From Lysobacter sp. KIS68-7 (GTDB lineage Bacteria > Pseudomonadota > Gammaproteobacteria > Xanthomonadales > Xanthomonadaceae), in assembly GCF_021284745.1 (NCBI RefSeq), contig NZ_CP089925.1, positions 3,099,001-3,163,000 of the forward strand: a DNA stretch of 64,000 nt. Reading direction: 5' to 3'. The translations under genes were made by a program, and so were the position numbers. Shown here piece after piece: positions 1 through 9,058 of the stretch (the stretch's first letter is position 1; the number at the start of each line of letters is the position of its first letter). The notes below the pieces were generated by a model. The model was not told the origin of the DNA and did no database searches. It saw only the letters and a list, made by a program, of their open reading frames with translations.

Positions 1-2436
1 ATCGAGCGAGGTGCCGACCAGGTTCGAGCGCAACGTGAGCTTGCTGGGCGCAGCGACGGCATTCGCGCCTGCCACGCCCTTCGGCAACGCAACAGCGACC
101 GTCCACGTCGAACGCCCGTCGAGGTAGGGCCGCAGCCAACCGAGGTTGCCGGCGCGATCGATCAGCGTCTTCGCCCCCATCGACGCTTCGAGTTCGGCTT
201 CGAAGGCCTGCTTCGCATCCTGTACGTAGGACGCGCCGGCGCGCAGCGACAACTTGCCGGGCTGGCCTTCGTGTCGCACCACCAGTCCGTTCGCAGCGAA
301 TCCTCCATCACCGTAGTCGGCCTTGCCGCTCACGTCGTCGAAGGCGAGGTTCCAGCGCTTCTCGCGCAGGCGCGCGCCCTGTAGTTGCACCGTGCCGCTG
401 GTGTGTCCCTTCGCCGCGCCCGCGTGCAGCGGCAGCAGCATGTCGAAGGTGACCGCGGCAGGGCCGCTGGCTTCGACGTTCGCGAGCGTTTCGCCGTTGT
501 CCTTGCGCAGCGGGCTGTGGCGCAGCAGGTCGACGAGTTTCGACGCATCGCTCGCGCCTTCCGCCTGCACGGTGAGTTCGGCGTGCGAATAATCGGGAAG
601 CGCGGCGTGCACCTTCGACACCGCCACGCCCGCCATCGTGCCGTGGCCATCGACGGTGAAACCGTTGCCGATGAAGCTCGCATGGCCGTCGAGCTTTTCG
701 ATCGCGGGCCATTCCGGCGAGAACTGCAGCACCGCGCCTTGCAGGTCCGCATCGGCGCGGAACAGGCCGTCGTTATGGATGAAGGGCCAGTTGTCGAGAT
801 CGCCGCTGACCACTGCGTGGCCGTTCACGACGTGGCCGCCGACGAGCGCGGCGTCGAGCCAGTGTTCCGTCGCGTCGGCCATGAGGTGCCTGACGAGGAA
901 GCCCTTGGCCGCGGGCACGGGCGAGGTGTCGAGGTCGGCGGCGACGTCAATCCACGGCCGCGTGCCGTCGCCCTGGAACCACATGCCGCCGCGCGCGAAC
1001 ACGCCGAAATCCGTACCGGTGATCTTCAGCGCGTCGAAGCCCACGCGCCAACCCGCGCCTTCGCGCCAGCCGGCGATCGCACCGCGCAAGGTCATCGGAT
1101 GCACGACCGCGAAACCGGCCGGCCAGTCGAAATCCATTTTCACGGACGCATCGGGTGTGAACACGAAGCCGTCCGCGTCCGCCATCACCGTGCCGGCGAG
1201 GCGATGCAAGCCGGGCCCGTTGCCGACCGGCGAGAAGCCGACGCCGGAGACCGTGCCATCGGCGCGCATCGCACCGTTGCGACGGCCGGCGAGTTCGACG
1301 CGTTCGAGCACCGCCGCGGGCCGGGCGAGCAGGATCCAGCGGCGCAGGCCTGCGTCCATGCGATCGCTGAGCGCCGCGGTGGCGAGCAGCGGGCCGGCAT
1401 CCACGTGCTCGGCACGCAAGGCATAACGTTCGCCACCGGCGAGCAGCAGGCCGTCGAGCGTCTGCTTGCTGCCTTCGGATTCGATTCGCAGGCGCGGCGC
1501 GTCGAAGCGCCAGCCCTGCGGTTCCTGGCGCAGGCGCGCGCGCATTTCAACGTGGCCGAATTGCGTCTGCGGCGTGCGCACGCCGCTCGCATCGCGCAAG
1601 GGCGCGCCACGCAGGACCACGGCATCGAGCGCGGTGTCGAAAGTCATCGAGGCGACGCGGTGGTCGCGCAATTCCAGCCACGCCTGCGCGCGCCCATGAC
1701 CGGACTGCACCTGCACGCCCATGACGTGCAGCAGCGGGGCCCACGCGGCGAGTTCGGCGTCCTTCGCGCCGGCATAACCGCGGCCGTTGCCGCGCTTGCG
1801 ATCGAAATCCAGGGTCGCCGACAGGGGCGCACCGTTCGCCTGCATCCATGCGCGCATGCCGCTGCGCACGCGATCGCCTTCCACGCGCAGGCGCAGGTCG
1901 ATGCGCGGCACGGTGGCGTCGATGCCGAGCGACGGCGCATCCACGCGCAGGCGCCCGCCGATGATCTGCACTTCGCCCAGGCGTTCCAGCGCCGCGAACG
2001 GATCGGCTCCCGGCTGCTGTTGTCCCGGCAGGCCGCGCACCGACCATTGGCCATCGCTGGCGCGCTGCACGGTGAGGTCGAGTCCGCGCAGGCGCAGCTC
2101 GGTGAAGGTGCGTCCCGGCAACAGGCCGGCGTATAGCGACACGAGCATTTCGGTGTCGCCGATGAGGATCGACTGCGAGGCATCGCCGATGCGCAGGTCG
2201 TCCAGGCGCAACAGCGGACCGCGCCGCGTCCACTGCGTTTCCACGCGCGCGAAATGCACGGGGCGACCCGCGCGCTCGCTCAGCCAGGCCGCGATCTTGT
2301 CCGGATGCTGTTCCACCAGCGGCAACATCTGCTTCGCGAGGCCGACCAGCAACGCGGCCACGATGAGCACGACCAGCGCGCCGTAACCGACGAACCGGCG
2401 TGCGTGCCGCAGCCGCCTGCGCACGGGGGTGGGCAT
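1..2436 (-). CDS. yhdP: YhdP/AsmA-like envelope protein, N-terminal part
   Basis: This is the first 812 codons of a very large AsmA-superfamily protein of the YhdP type; the rest lies beyond the left edge, and family members usually run to about 1,270 residues. It starts at an ATG at 2436, 18 bases downstream of rng. A basic N-terminus is followed by one membrane segment at about residues 15-33, and then by a long, low-complexity-free stretch of beta-rich sequence expected to span the periplasm. In enterobacteria, YhdP, TamB and YdbH together move phospholipids to the outer membrane; that role is known for the family and only inferred here. Order maf-rng-yhdP on one strand suggests one operon. 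The long open frames on the opposite strand are shadows. Confidence 0.9.
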   Translation of the reverse strand, partial: MPTPVRRRLRHARRFVGYGALVVLIVAALLVGLAKQMLPLVEQHPDKIAAWLSERAGRPVHFARVETQWTRRGPLLRLDDLRIGDASQSILIGDTEMLVSLYAGLLPGRTFTELRLRGLDLTVQRASDGQWSVRGLPGQQQPGADPFAALERLGEVQIIGGRLRVDAPSLGIDATVPRIDLRLRVEGDRVRSGMRAWMQANGAPLSATLDFDRKRGNGRGYAGAKDAELAAWAPLLHVMGVQVQSGHGRAQAWLELRDHRVASMTFDTALDAVVLRGAPLRDASGVRTPQTQFGHVEMRARLRQEPQGWRFDAPRLRIESEGSKQTLDGLLLAGGERYALRAEHVDAGPLLATAALSDRMDAGLRRWILLARPAAVLERVELAGRRNGAMRADGTVSGVGFSPVGNGPGLHRLAGTVMADADGFVFTPDASVKMDFDWPAGFAVVHPMTLRGAIAGWREGAGWRVGFDALKITGTDFGVFARGGMWFQGDGTRPWIDVAADLDTSPVPAAKGFLVRHLMADATEHWLDAALVGGHVVNGHAVVSGDLDNWPFIHNDGLFRADADLQGAVLQFSPEWPAIEKLDGHASFIGNGFTVDGHGTMAGVAVSKVHAALPDYSHAELTVQAEGASDASKLVDLLRHSPLRKDNGETLANVEASGPAAVTFDMLLPLHAGAAKGHTSGTVQLQGARLREKRWNLAFDDVSGKADYGDGGFAANGLVVRHEGQPGKLSLRAGASYVQDAKQAFEAELEASMGAKTLIDRAGNLGWLRPYLDGRSTWTVAVALPKGVAGANAVAAPSKLTLRSNLVGTSLD

Positions 2437-2454
2437 CAGCGCCGCAGTCCGTCG

Positions 2455-3939
2455 TCAGAGCAGCACGACATCGAACTGCTCCTGCAGGTACTGCTCGTCG
2501 GACTGGAAGCGGATCGACTTGCCCAGGAATTCCTCGAGTTCGGCGACGGCCGCCGATTCCTCGTCGGTGATGCGCGCCACGACCTTCGGCGAGGCGATCA
2601 CCAGCAGCCGCGCGGCTTCGAACTGGCGCACCGCGCGGGTGATCTCGCGGAAGATTTCGTAGGTCACCGTCTCGGCGGTCTTGAGCGTGCCGCGCCCGCC
2701 GCATTCGTGGCAGGGCTCGCACAGCTGGCGTTCGAGCGATTCCACCGTGCGCTTGCGCGTCATCTCGACCAGGCCGAGCGGCGAGAAGTCGTAGACGGTG
2801 GTCTTGGCGTGGTCCTTGGCCAGCGACTTCTCGAGCGTGCGCAGCACCTGGCGGCGGTGCTCGGCATCGGTCATGTCGATGAAGTCGATGATGATGATGC
2901 CGCCGAGGTTGCGCAGGCGCAGTTGCCGCGCGACGGCCTGGGCCGCTTCGAGGTTGGTGCGGTACACCGTCTCTTCGAGGTTGCGCTGGCCGAGGAAGGA
3001 GCCGGTGTTGACGTCCACCGTGGTCATCGCCTCGGTCTGGTCGATCACCAGGTAACCGCCGGACTTGAGCGGCACTTCCTTTTCAAGCGCGTGCTGGATT
3101 TCGTCTTCGACGCCGTACAGATCGAAGATGGGGCGCGCGCCGGCGTAGTGTTCGATCTTCTCGGCCAGGCCCGGCATGTATTGCGCGGCGAAGGTGCGCA
3201 AGCGGTCGCAGGTCTCGCGCGAGTCCACCTTCACCTTCTCCACGTCGCGGCGGATCAGGTCGCGCACGGCGCGCAAAGGCAGGCTGAGGTCTTCGTAGAT
3301 GCACGCGCCGAGCTTCGTGCCCTTCGCCTGCTCTTCCACCAGCGCCCACACGCGGCTGAGGTAGGCGATGTCTTCCGCGAGCGCCTCGGCGGGCTGGCCT
3401 TCGGCGTTGGTGCGCACGATGTAGCCCTCGCCGCCGCCGGCGAATTCGGCGACCACGCCCTTCAGGCGCGCGCGTTCTGTTTCGTCTTCGATGCGCGAGG
3501 ACACGCCGACCACGCGCGACTGCGGCAACAGCACGAGGTAACGCGAGGGAATGCTGAGCTGCGTGGTCAGGCGCGCGCCCTTGCTGCCGATCGGATCCTT
3601 GACGACCTGCACGACGATGTCCTGGCCTTCGCGCACGAGCTCGAGGATGGGACGCGTCTGCGCGGGCGGCGGCGGCGCTTCTTCGCCTTCGGCCGTGGCC
3701 GGCAATGCGGCGGGACGCACGATGTCGTTGGCGTGCAGGAAGGCCGCGCGGTCCAGGCCGATGTCGACGAACGCCGCCTGCATCCCCGGCATCACGCGCT
3801 GCACGCGGCCCTTGTAGATGTTGCCGACCACGCCACGCCGCCAGCCGCGTTCGATGTGCAGCTCCTGCAGCATGCCGTTCTCGACGACGGCCACGCGCGT
3901 TTCGCGCGGGGTGACGTTAACCAGGATTTCTTCCGTCAT
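2455..3939 (-). CDS. rng: ribonuclease G
   Basis: A 494-residue RNase E/G-family endoribonuclease, close to the roughly 490 residues of E. coli RNase G, which matures the 5' end of 16S rRNA and takes part in mRNA decay. The N-terminal S1 RNA-binding domain covers about residues 35-130 and contains a proline-rich insertion (EEAPPPPAQ). The two metal-binding aspartates sit in VDVNTGSF (near residue 308) and IIIDFIDM (near residue 350). A zinc-link motif [11 protein letters not shown] lies near residue 410. There is no long disordered tail, so this is RNase G rather than RNase E. The ATG at 3939 was chosen because it gives the family N-terminus MTEEILVNV and overlaps the maf stop as ATGA. Confidence 0.96.
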   Translation of the reverse strand: MTEEILVNVTPRETRVAVVENGMLQELHIERGWRRGVVGNIYKGRVQRVMPGMQAAFVDIGLDRAAFLHANDIVRPAALPATAEGEEAPPPPAQTRPILELVREGQDIVVQVVKDPIGSKGARLTTQLSIPSRYLVLLPQSRVVGVSSRIEDETERARLKGVVAEFAGGGEGYIVRTNAEGQPAEALAEDIAYLSRVWALVEEQAKGTKLGACIYEDLSLPLRAVRDLIRRDVEKVKVDSRETCDRLRTFAAQYMPGLAEKIEHYAGARPIFDLYGVEDEIQHALEKEVPLKSGGYLVIDQTEAMTTVDVNTGSFLGQRNLEETVYRTNLEAAQAVARQLRLRNLGGIIIIDFIDMTDAEHRRQVLRTLEKSLAKDHAKTTVYDFSPLGLVEMTRKRTVESLERQLCEPCHECGGRGTLKTAETVTYEIFREITRAVRQFEAARLLVIASPKVVARITDEESAAVAELEEFLGKSIRFQSDEQYLQEQFDVVLL

Positions 3940-4526
3940 GCGCGCTCCCCTGCGTGCGTGGGCACGATGCCGAATTCGCGAAGCAATCGCGCCGTTTCGA
4001 ACAAAGGTAATCCCATCACGCCGGAGAAGCTGCCGGACAAATGTTGGATGAACGCCTGCGCATGCCCCTGGATCCCGTAGGCGCCGGCCTTGCCGTCCCA
4101 TTCGCCGGTGGCCAGGTAGTCGGCGATGGCCGCCTCGTCGAGCGGGGCCACGGTGACGTCGGACACCGACACCACCTGGGCTTCGCGCGCCGCGGACACC
4201 ACGCTGACGGCGGAGATCACCTGGTGCGTGCGGCCCGACAGGCGGCGCAGCATCGCGGCGGCGTCGCTGGCGTCGCGCGGCTTGCCGAACACCTCGTCGT
4301 CCAGGATCACCTCGGTGTCCGCGCCGAGCACGAGGGCGCCCGGCGTGGCGACCACCTGCAGCAGGCCCGCGCCCGCCTTTTCGCGCGCCACGCGGCGCAC
4401 GTATTCCTCGGCCGGCTCGCCGGGCTGGCGATGCTCCGGCAGGTCGAGTTCGAGCACGCCGAATGCGAACCCGAGGCGGGCCAGCAATTCGGAACGACGC
4501 GGGGATTTCGAGGCGAGATGCAGCAT
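3936..4526 (-). CDS. maf: Maf-family nucleotide pyrophosphatase (YhdE type)
   Basis: A 196-residue Maf/YhdE protein, a house-cleaning pyrophosphatase that hydrolyses dTTP, UTP and modified pyrimidine triphosphates in the cytoplasm. The diagnostic N-terminal motif [10 protein letters not shown] starts at residue 6. GADTEVIL holds the metal-binding aspartate and [10 protein letters not shown] is the conserved active-site segment. It overlaps rng by four bases and probably leads a maf-rng-yhdP transcript. The 147-base gap upstream, to the divergent SIMPL gene, must hold both promoters, but no convincing -10/-35 pair was found in it. Confidence 0.95.
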   Translation of the reverse strand: MLHLASKSPRRSELLARLGFAFGVLELDLPEHRQPGEPAEEYVRRVAREKAGAGLLQVVATPGALVLGADTEVILDDEVFGKPRDASDAAAMLRRLSGRTHQVISAVSVVSAAREAQVVSVSDVTVAPLDEAAIADYLATGEWDGKAGAYGIQGHAQAFIQHLSGSFSGVMGLPLFETARLLREFGIVPTHAGERA

Positions 4527-4673
4527 CGAGCGAGTCTAACCCGCGGCTGTACGAACACCCGTGCGCGTCGTCATGGCAACCCCGGGACGCGTCACCGGCC
4601 GTTCACCCGCCGCATCATGTTGCACGAACGGATGCCACCACCTTTGACCTGACTCGAACGGAGATCGCCCCCC

Positions 4674-5414
4674 ATGCCCCTGCGCCTGACCCAGCTCGCC
4701 CTCGCCCTCGTTCTCGGAGTTGCCGCCATGCCCCACGCCCATGCCCAGGCCGCTGCGCCGACGGGTTACGCCATTCCCTCGGACGGCACCCTGCTTTCGG
4801 TCGCCGCCGACGCCGAATCCCGCCGCGTACCGGACGTCGCCACGATTTCCGCAGGCGTGGTGACCCAGGCCGCCGACGCCAATGCCGCGATGCGCGACAA
4901 CGCGACGCAGATGGAGAAGGTCATGGCCGCGATCCGCGCCGCCGGCGTCGCCGAGCGCGACGTGCAGACCGCCGGCATCTCGGTGCAGCCGCAGTACCGC
5001 TACGCCGAGAACCAGCCGCCGGTGATCACCGGCTACCAGGCCAGCAACACGGTCAACGTGAAGGTGCGCGACATCGGCAAGCTCGGGAAGGTGCTCGATG
5101 CGCTCGTGGCCAACGGCGCGAACCAGGTCAACGGACCGACCTTCGAAGTCGACAAGCCCGACGCCGCGTACGACGAAGCGCGCATCGCTGCGCTGCACAA
5201 GGCGCAGGCCCGCGCCGAAACGTATGCCAAGGCGATGGGCCTGCGCGTGCGCCGCGTGGTGAGCATCGACGAAGGCGGCGGTGGCGTGCGTCCGCCGATG
5301 CCGATGATGCGGGCGATGGCCTCCGACGCGTATGCGAAGGCCGAGACCTCGGTGTCGCCGGGCGAGACGGTGTTGCCGGTGCATCTTGACGTGGTGTTCG
5401 AACTGGGTCGATGA
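4674..5414 (+). CDS. SIMPL (DUF541) domain periplasmic protein
   Basis: A 246-residue exported protein with a signal peptide ending near residue 25 (PHAHAQA) and a single SIMPL/DUF541 domain over about residues 38-245. Typical family features are visible: an alternating-strand start (LLSVAADAESRRVPDVATI), the GYQASNTVNVKVRDIGKLG segment and a helical DEARIAALHKAQARAETYA region. Family members are periplasmic or outer-membrane associated and linked to oxidative-stress defence, but no biochemical activity is established. The ATG is preceded by GGAG. The small gene at 5450 follows 35 bases after the stop and may be cotranscribed. Confidence 0.9.
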   Translation: MPLRLTQLALALVLGVAAMPHAHAQAAAPTGYAIPSDGTLLSVAADAESRRVPDVATISAGVVTQAADANAAMRDNATQMEKVMAAIRAAGVAERDVQTAGISVQPQYRYAENQPPVITGYQASNTVNVKVRDIGKLGKVLDALVANGANQVNGPTFEVDKPDAAYDEARIAALHKAQARAETYAKAMGLRVRRVVSIDEGGGGVRPPMPMMRAMASDAYAKAETSVSPGETVLPVHLDVVFELGR

Positions 5415-5449
5415 CACTGGGGGCCACGCGAACGCCAGGAGCGCCCCGC

Positions 5450-5644
5450 ATGGCCGACAAACATCGCAGCACCCCGCCCGCGGCCGACCCGCGGGCGGGT
5501 CGCAACCCGGGTTACGCCGAGACGCATCCGCGCGACAAGGCCGATGCGCACCAGAAGGCGCCCGCGCCGAAAGCACAACCCGACGAACCGGGCATTGCGC
5601 GCGATACGGAAGAGCAGCCCGACCCCGCGAAAAGAAAACACTGA
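5450..5644 (+). CDS. small hydrophilic protein of unknown function
   Basis: A 64-residue, strongly charged, proline-rich frame with no hydrophobic segment and few aromatic residues, so it is probably disordered. It was not recognised. The ATG at 5450 is preferred over the in-frame start at 5411, which would overlap the SIMPL stop, because an AGGAG sits nine bases ahead of it at 5436-5440. Composition (runs of K, D, E, P and H, ending PDPAKRKH) resembles small stress-type cytosolic proteins, but that is not evidence of function. Its position between two envelope genes gives little further clue. Confidence 0.55.
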   Translation: MADKHRSTPPAADPRAGRNPGYAETHPRDKADAHQKAPAPKAQPDEPGIARDTEEQPDPAKRKH

Positions 5645-5673
5645 TCGCAACCCCATTGCATGGAGTCGCACGT

Positions 5674-5708
5674 TGGAGCCTGCACACGTCGAACGACAGG
5701 AGGCTCCA
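5674..5708 (+). promoter_or_regulatory. hairpin sequestering the ribosome binding site of the TonB-family gene
   Basis: TGGAGCC at 5674-5680 is a perfect complement of GGCTCCA at 5702-5708. The right arm includes the last two bases of the Shine-Dalgarno AGGAGG (5698-5703) and stops two bases before the ATG at 5711. The loop is 21 bases. The same GGAGCCT/AGGAGGCTCCA arrangement, with a longer stem, occurs before the fimbrial gene at 12997. Translation control is inferred from the geometry only. Confidence 0.5.
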
Positions 5709-5710
5709 CC

Positions 5711-6382
5711 ATGGTGCACGCAACGCTCCGCTCCTTCCCGCAGGCCCAACTCGGGGTGCTCCGCGAACGTCCGAGTCCCGCGCGCATCGCCGCCATCAGC
5801 GCGGTGGTCGCGCTGCACGCGGCGGCCTTCGTCCTGTTGCTGATGCCGATGGCGGCGCCGGAACCGGCGCCGGCACGCGACGAAGTGATCCCGGTCACGT
5901 CGATCATCCGCAAGATTCCGCCGGTGCTTCCCGTCGCGCCGCCCCGCGATCCGCGCCCGCCGACGCACACGGTCGTCACCACGCGCCAGGTCGTGCAGAC
6001 ACCGCCGGATCCGCCGATCCTTGTCGAAGAGAGCACGGACGTCGTCCCGCCGACCCCGCCCGCGAGGGAAGAAGTCACGTCCATCACGCCCACCGCCGGC
6101 CCGCTGCGGATGGAGCGCCTGGAATACGCGACCGCGACGCCGCCCCCTTACCCGCCCGAAGCGCAGCGTCGCCGCATCGAAGGCACGGTGTTGCTGCAGG
6201 TGCTGGTCGACGTCGACGGAAAGCCGATCCAGGTGACGATCCAGCAGAGCAGCGGCAACCGCACGCTCGACGAAGCCGCAGTGAGGCACGTGCTCAAGCG
6301 TTGGATGTTCCGCCCTGCGATCCAGAATGGCGTGGCGGTGCAGGCGATCGGCCTGGTGCCGATCAAGTTCACCGTGCGCTGA
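5711..6382 (+). CDS. TonB-family energy-transducing protein
   Basis: A 223-residue protein with one N-terminal membrane anchor at about residues 23-43 (AVVALHAAAFVLLLMPM), a proline-rich periplasmic linker (about 50-130), and a C-terminal TonB domain (about 140-223). The domain is marked by YPPEAQRRRIEGTVLLQV and the closing KRWMFRPAIQNG segment. Such proteins couple the inner-membrane proton motive force to outer-membrane receptors. No exbB/exbD or receptor gene lies nearby, so its partner cannot be named. The ATG at 5711 was chosen for its AGGAGG at seven-base spacing; an upstream in-frame start at 5660 lacks one. Xanthomonads carry many TonB paralogues, so no symbol is given. Confidence 0.88.
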   Translation: MVHATLRSFPQAQLGVLRERPSPARIAAISAVVALHAAAFVLLLMPMAAPEPAPARDEVIPVTSIIRKIPPVLPVAPPRDPRPPTHTVVTTRQVVQTPPDPPILVEESTDVVPPTPPAREEVTSITPTAGPLRMERLEYATATPPPYPPEAQRRRIEGTVLLQVLVDVDGKPIQVTIQQSSGNRTLDEAAVRHVLKRWMFRPAIQNGVAVQAIGLVPIKFTVR

Positions 6383-6385
6383 GTC

Positions 6386-6856
6386 TCAGGCTCGGTGGTA
6401 GGGGTGGTTGGCGAGCAGTGCGTTCGCGCGATACAGCTGCTCGCCGACCACCAGCCGCACGAGCATGTGCGGCAGCGTGAGCGGCCCCAGCGACCAGGTT
6501 TCGTCGGCACGCGCCGTGACCTCCGGCGCGTGTCCTTCGGGACCGCCGATCAGGAAACACAGATCGCGCCCCGCGCCGCGCCATTGCTCCATGCGCTGCG
6601 CAAGCTGTTCGGAACTCCAGGTGCGCCCGCGGCCATCGAGTGCGACGACCCACGCGCCCTTCGGAATCGCCGCGAGCACGCGCTGTCCTTCTTCGAACGT
6701 GGCGCGCACCGCATCGCGTCCCTTGCCGCGCACGCCGGGTTCGACCTCGATGAGTTCGAACGGCAACCAGTGCGACAGTCGCTTGCGGTATTCGGCGAAG
6801 CCCTCCGCCACCCAGGCGGGTGCCCGCTCGCCGACGGCGACGAGACGGGCTTTCAA
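6386..6856 (-). CDS. rlmH: 23S rRNA (pseudouridine1915-N3)-methyltransferase RlmH
   Basis: A 156-residue SPOUT-fold methyltransferase (E. coli RlmH has 155) that methylates pseudouridine 1915 in helix 69 of 23S rRNA, on assembled 70S ribosomes. Visible signatures are the SAM-binding knot segments FLIGGPEGHAPEV and SLGPLTLPHMLVRLVVGEQ, and the C-terminal HPYHRA. The start is a TTG at 6856, which alone yields the family N-terminus KARLVAVGERAP. It follows the rsfS stop by four bases, the usual rsfS-rlmH pairing, so the two are cotranscribed. Confidence 0.95.
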   Translation of the reverse strand: MKARLVAVGERAPAWVAEGFAEYRKRLSHWLPFELIEVEPGVRGKGRDAVRATFEEGQRVLAAIPKGAWVVALDGRGRTWSSEQLAQRMEQWRGAGRDLCFLIGGPEGHAPEVTARADETWSLGPLTLPHMLVRLVVGEQLYRANALLANHPYHRA

Positions 6857-6860
6857 TGCA

Positions 6861-7283
6861 TCACTCGCCGGCGCGGCCGGCGGCGAGTTCCTCGTGTTCT
6901 TCGGGCGGCTGGTCGCCCACCGTCCACAGGCGCTCGAGCGCATAGAACTCGCGCACGCGCGGCAGCATGACGTGGACGACGACGTCGCCGAGGTCGACGA
7001 GCACCCATTCGGCTTCGCGCTCGCCTTCCACGCCCAGCGGCATGCAGTCCAGCTTCTTGGCGTGCTTCACCACTTCGTCGGCGATCGACTTGACGTGGCG
7101 GGTGGAGGTGCCCGACGCAATGACCAGGTGGTCGGTGACGCTGGTCTTGCCGCGAACGTCGATTTCGACGACATCCTTCGCCTTCAGTTCCTCGACTGCG
7201 TTGCGGACATGCTGCAGGAGGACTTCGGCCGGCGGCGGCGGGTTGGGAAGGCGGGTCTTGATGACGTGTGCGGCAGTGGTCAA
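6861..7283 (-). CDS. rsfS: ribosomal silencing factor RsfS
   Basis: A 140-residue RsfS/Iojap protein, which binds uL14 on the large subunit and blocks subunit joining when growth slows. The core motif [19 protein letters not shown] and the segment [15 protein letters not shown] are present. The start is TTG at 7283; a TAG stands in frame 12 bases upstream, so no longer start exists. A TATAAT hexamer on the minus strand at 7312-7317 could serve as a -10, but no matching -35 is visible. Placed between nadD and rlmH as in many proteobacteria. Confidence 0.94.
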   Translation of the reverse strand: MTTAAHVIKTRLPNPPPPAEVLLQHVRNAVEELKAKDVVEIDVRGKTSVTDHLVIASGTSTRHVKSIADEVVKHAKKLDCMPLGVEGEREAEWVLVDLGDVVVHVMLPRVREFYALERLWTVGDQPPEEHEELAAGRAGE

Positions 7284-7312
7284 GGGCGAGCGGCTCTATT
7301 GAGTTGCGGGGA

Positions 7313-8008
7313 TTATACGAGGCCGCCGTCGGCCGCCGACGTGAATGCGTCGGCACCATAGAGCCGGTGGTCGGCGATGTAGCGGGCCACGGCCGGTGCG
7401 ACCCACGCCTTCCAGCGGGGTTCGCCGGCCGCGATGCGGCGGCGCAGCTCGGTCGACGACTCCGGCCGCTCGCCGCGCAGGCGGAATTCGGCGAAACCCC
7501 CGGCCGGCAGCGCATGCAGCTGCGCCGGCAGGCACCAGCGGGGCGCGAGCTCGGCATGGACGGCCGGCGCCCGGGCCGCCAGCGCCGCTTCTTCGATCGG
7601 CGCCCCGGGGCGCGCGATCGCCAGCACATGGGCCAGCTCGAACAACTGCCGCCACTGGTGCCAGGTGTCGAGCTCGAAGACCGAATCGCCCCCCACCATC
7701 CAGACGAGCGGCGCATGCGGGCCGAATTCCGCGCGCAGCTCGCGCAGCGTGTCGACCGTGTAGGACGGCCCCGCGCGGCGCAGCTCGCGCCGATCGACGA
7801 TCAACCCCGCCTCGCCGTCGACCGCCAGCTCGAGCATGCGCGCGCGCTGTTCCGCGTCCGCGTGCGTCGGTCCCTTGTGCGGCGGATCGGCCGCGGGCAG
7901 CAGGTGCACGTCGGCGTGCAAGGCATCGCGCACCGCGCGTGCGATGGCCAGGTGCCCGGTATGGACGGGATCGAAGGTGCCGCCGTAACACAGGATCAGC
8001 GGCGTCAT
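7313..8008 (-). CDS. nadD: nicotinate-nucleotide adenylyltransferase
   Basis: A 231-residue NadD that transfers AMP to nicotinate mononucleotide in NAD synthesis. The nucleotidyltransferase signature GGTFDPVHTGHLAIA is at residues 9-23 and the second motif ESSTELRRRI lies near residue 183. The length matches the family. It begins three bases after the holA stop and is followed by rsfS, so it sits inside the leuS-lptE-holA-nadD-rsfS-rlmH run. The C-terminal dozen residues (AFTSAADGGLV) look unconserved. Confidence 0.96.
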   Translation of the reverse strand: MTPLILCYGGTFDPVHTGHLAIARAVRDALHADVHLLPAADPPHKGPTHADAEQRARMLELAVDGEAGLIVDRRELRRAGPSYTVDTLRELRAEFGPHAPLVWMVGGDSVFELDTWHQWRQLFELAHVLAIARPGAPIEEAALAARAPAVHAELAPRWCLPAQLHALPAGGFAEFRLRGERPESSTELRRRIAAGEPRWKAWVAPAVARYIADHRLYGADAFTSAADGGLV

Positions 8009-8011
8009 GCG

Positions 8012-9058
8012 TCAGCCCAGCAAGCGCAGGGCGCGTGGATCGGCGACGGCGAGCAGCACGCGCTCCAGCGCGATCCAGGCATCGGTCGGATCCTGGCCCG
8101 GCCGCGGGCGTCCCTTCGCGATGCGGTCCACGCGCCCGGCTTCGGCGGCGAAACGTTCCCAGCGCGCAGCGTCGTGGCGTTTCAAGGCACGCGTGTACGC
8201 GGCCTGCTTCGAATCCCAGATGCGCTGCGCCTTGAACTCCGCCGCCATGTTGCCGCCGCGCGCCTGCACGCGGGCCAGCAACGCGGCGCGTTGCAGTTCC
8301 ATTGCCACCATGCCCAGCAGCGCGGGTACCGCTTCACCTTCCGAGCGCAGGCCGTGCAGCATGCGCGAGACATGCGCGCCCTCCCCGTTCATCGCTGCGT
8401 CGACGAGGCGGAACACGTCATAGCGCGAGGAATCGGAGACGAGGAAGTCCATGCGCGCCGCATCGATGGAAGCGCCATCGGACAGCAGCACGAGTTTGTC
8501 GATTTCCTGCGCGGCGGCGAGCAGGTTGCCTTCGATGCGCTCGACCAGGCGCTGCACGGCGTCGCGATCGGCGCGCAGGCCGCGCGAACGCAGGCGCTGT
8601 TCGATCCAGTTCGGCAGCTCGTGCGGTTTCACCTGCCAGGCGATCGCCACGTGGCCGATGCGCGCGATGGCTTCGCTCCACTTGCCGCCGTGCTGCTTGC
8701 TCCATTCGGCACAGGTGACGAGCAGGACGACATCCGGCGGCGGGTTCGCGCAGAACGCGGTGAGGATCTCCGCGCCGTCCTTGCCGGGCTTGCCGCCGGG
8801 CATGCGGACTTCGACGATGCGCCGCGTGGAAAACAGGCCCGGTGCATTGAAGGCGGCGGCCACCGAATCCCAATCCGGATCCTTGCCTTCGATGTCGAAC
8901 ACTTCGCGATCGGTGATGCCGGCGTCGCGCGCGGCGGCGCGCAACGCGTCGGCCGCTTCGAGCACGATCAGCGCTTCGGGTCCCGCGATCAGGTAGGCAG
9001 GCCGCAGCGGCTCGGTCGACAGTTGCGCCGCCAGCCGTGCAGGCGCGAGTTCGCCCAT
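8012..9058 (-). CDS. holA: DNA polymerase III delta subunit
   Basis: A 348-residue HolA, the clamp-loader subunit that opens the beta clamp. Conserved features include the N-terminal RPAYLIAGPEALIVLEAAD, the central VEVRMPGGKPGKDG, and a helical C-terminal region (GNLLAAAQEIDKLVLL, then MDFLVSDSSRYDVFRLVDAA). The ATG at 9058 gives MGELAPARL and overlaps the lptE stop by one base, which implies translational coupling. Longer upstream readings run through lptE in another frame. Confidence 0.95.
   Translation of the reverse strand: MGELAPARLAAQLSTEPLRPAYLIAGPEALIVLEAADALRAAARDAGITDREVFDIEGKDPDWDSVAAAFNAPGLFSTRRIVEVRMPGGKPGKDGAEILTAFCANPPPDVVLLVTCAEWSKQHGGKWSEAIARIGHVAIAWQVKPHELPNWIEQRLRSRGLRADRDAVQRLVERIEGNLLAAAQEIDKLVLLSDGASIDAARMDFLVSDSSRYDVFRLVDAAMNGEGAHVSRMLHGLRSEGEAVPALLGMVAMELQRAALLARVQARGGNMAAEFKAQRIWDSKQAAYTRALKRHDAARWERFAAEAGRVDRIAKGRPRPGQDPTDAWIALERVLLAVADPRALRLLG

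Noticed and set aside
385..4080. Two long plus-strand frames
   Set aside because: Shadows of yhdP and rng; composition is of the antisense type.
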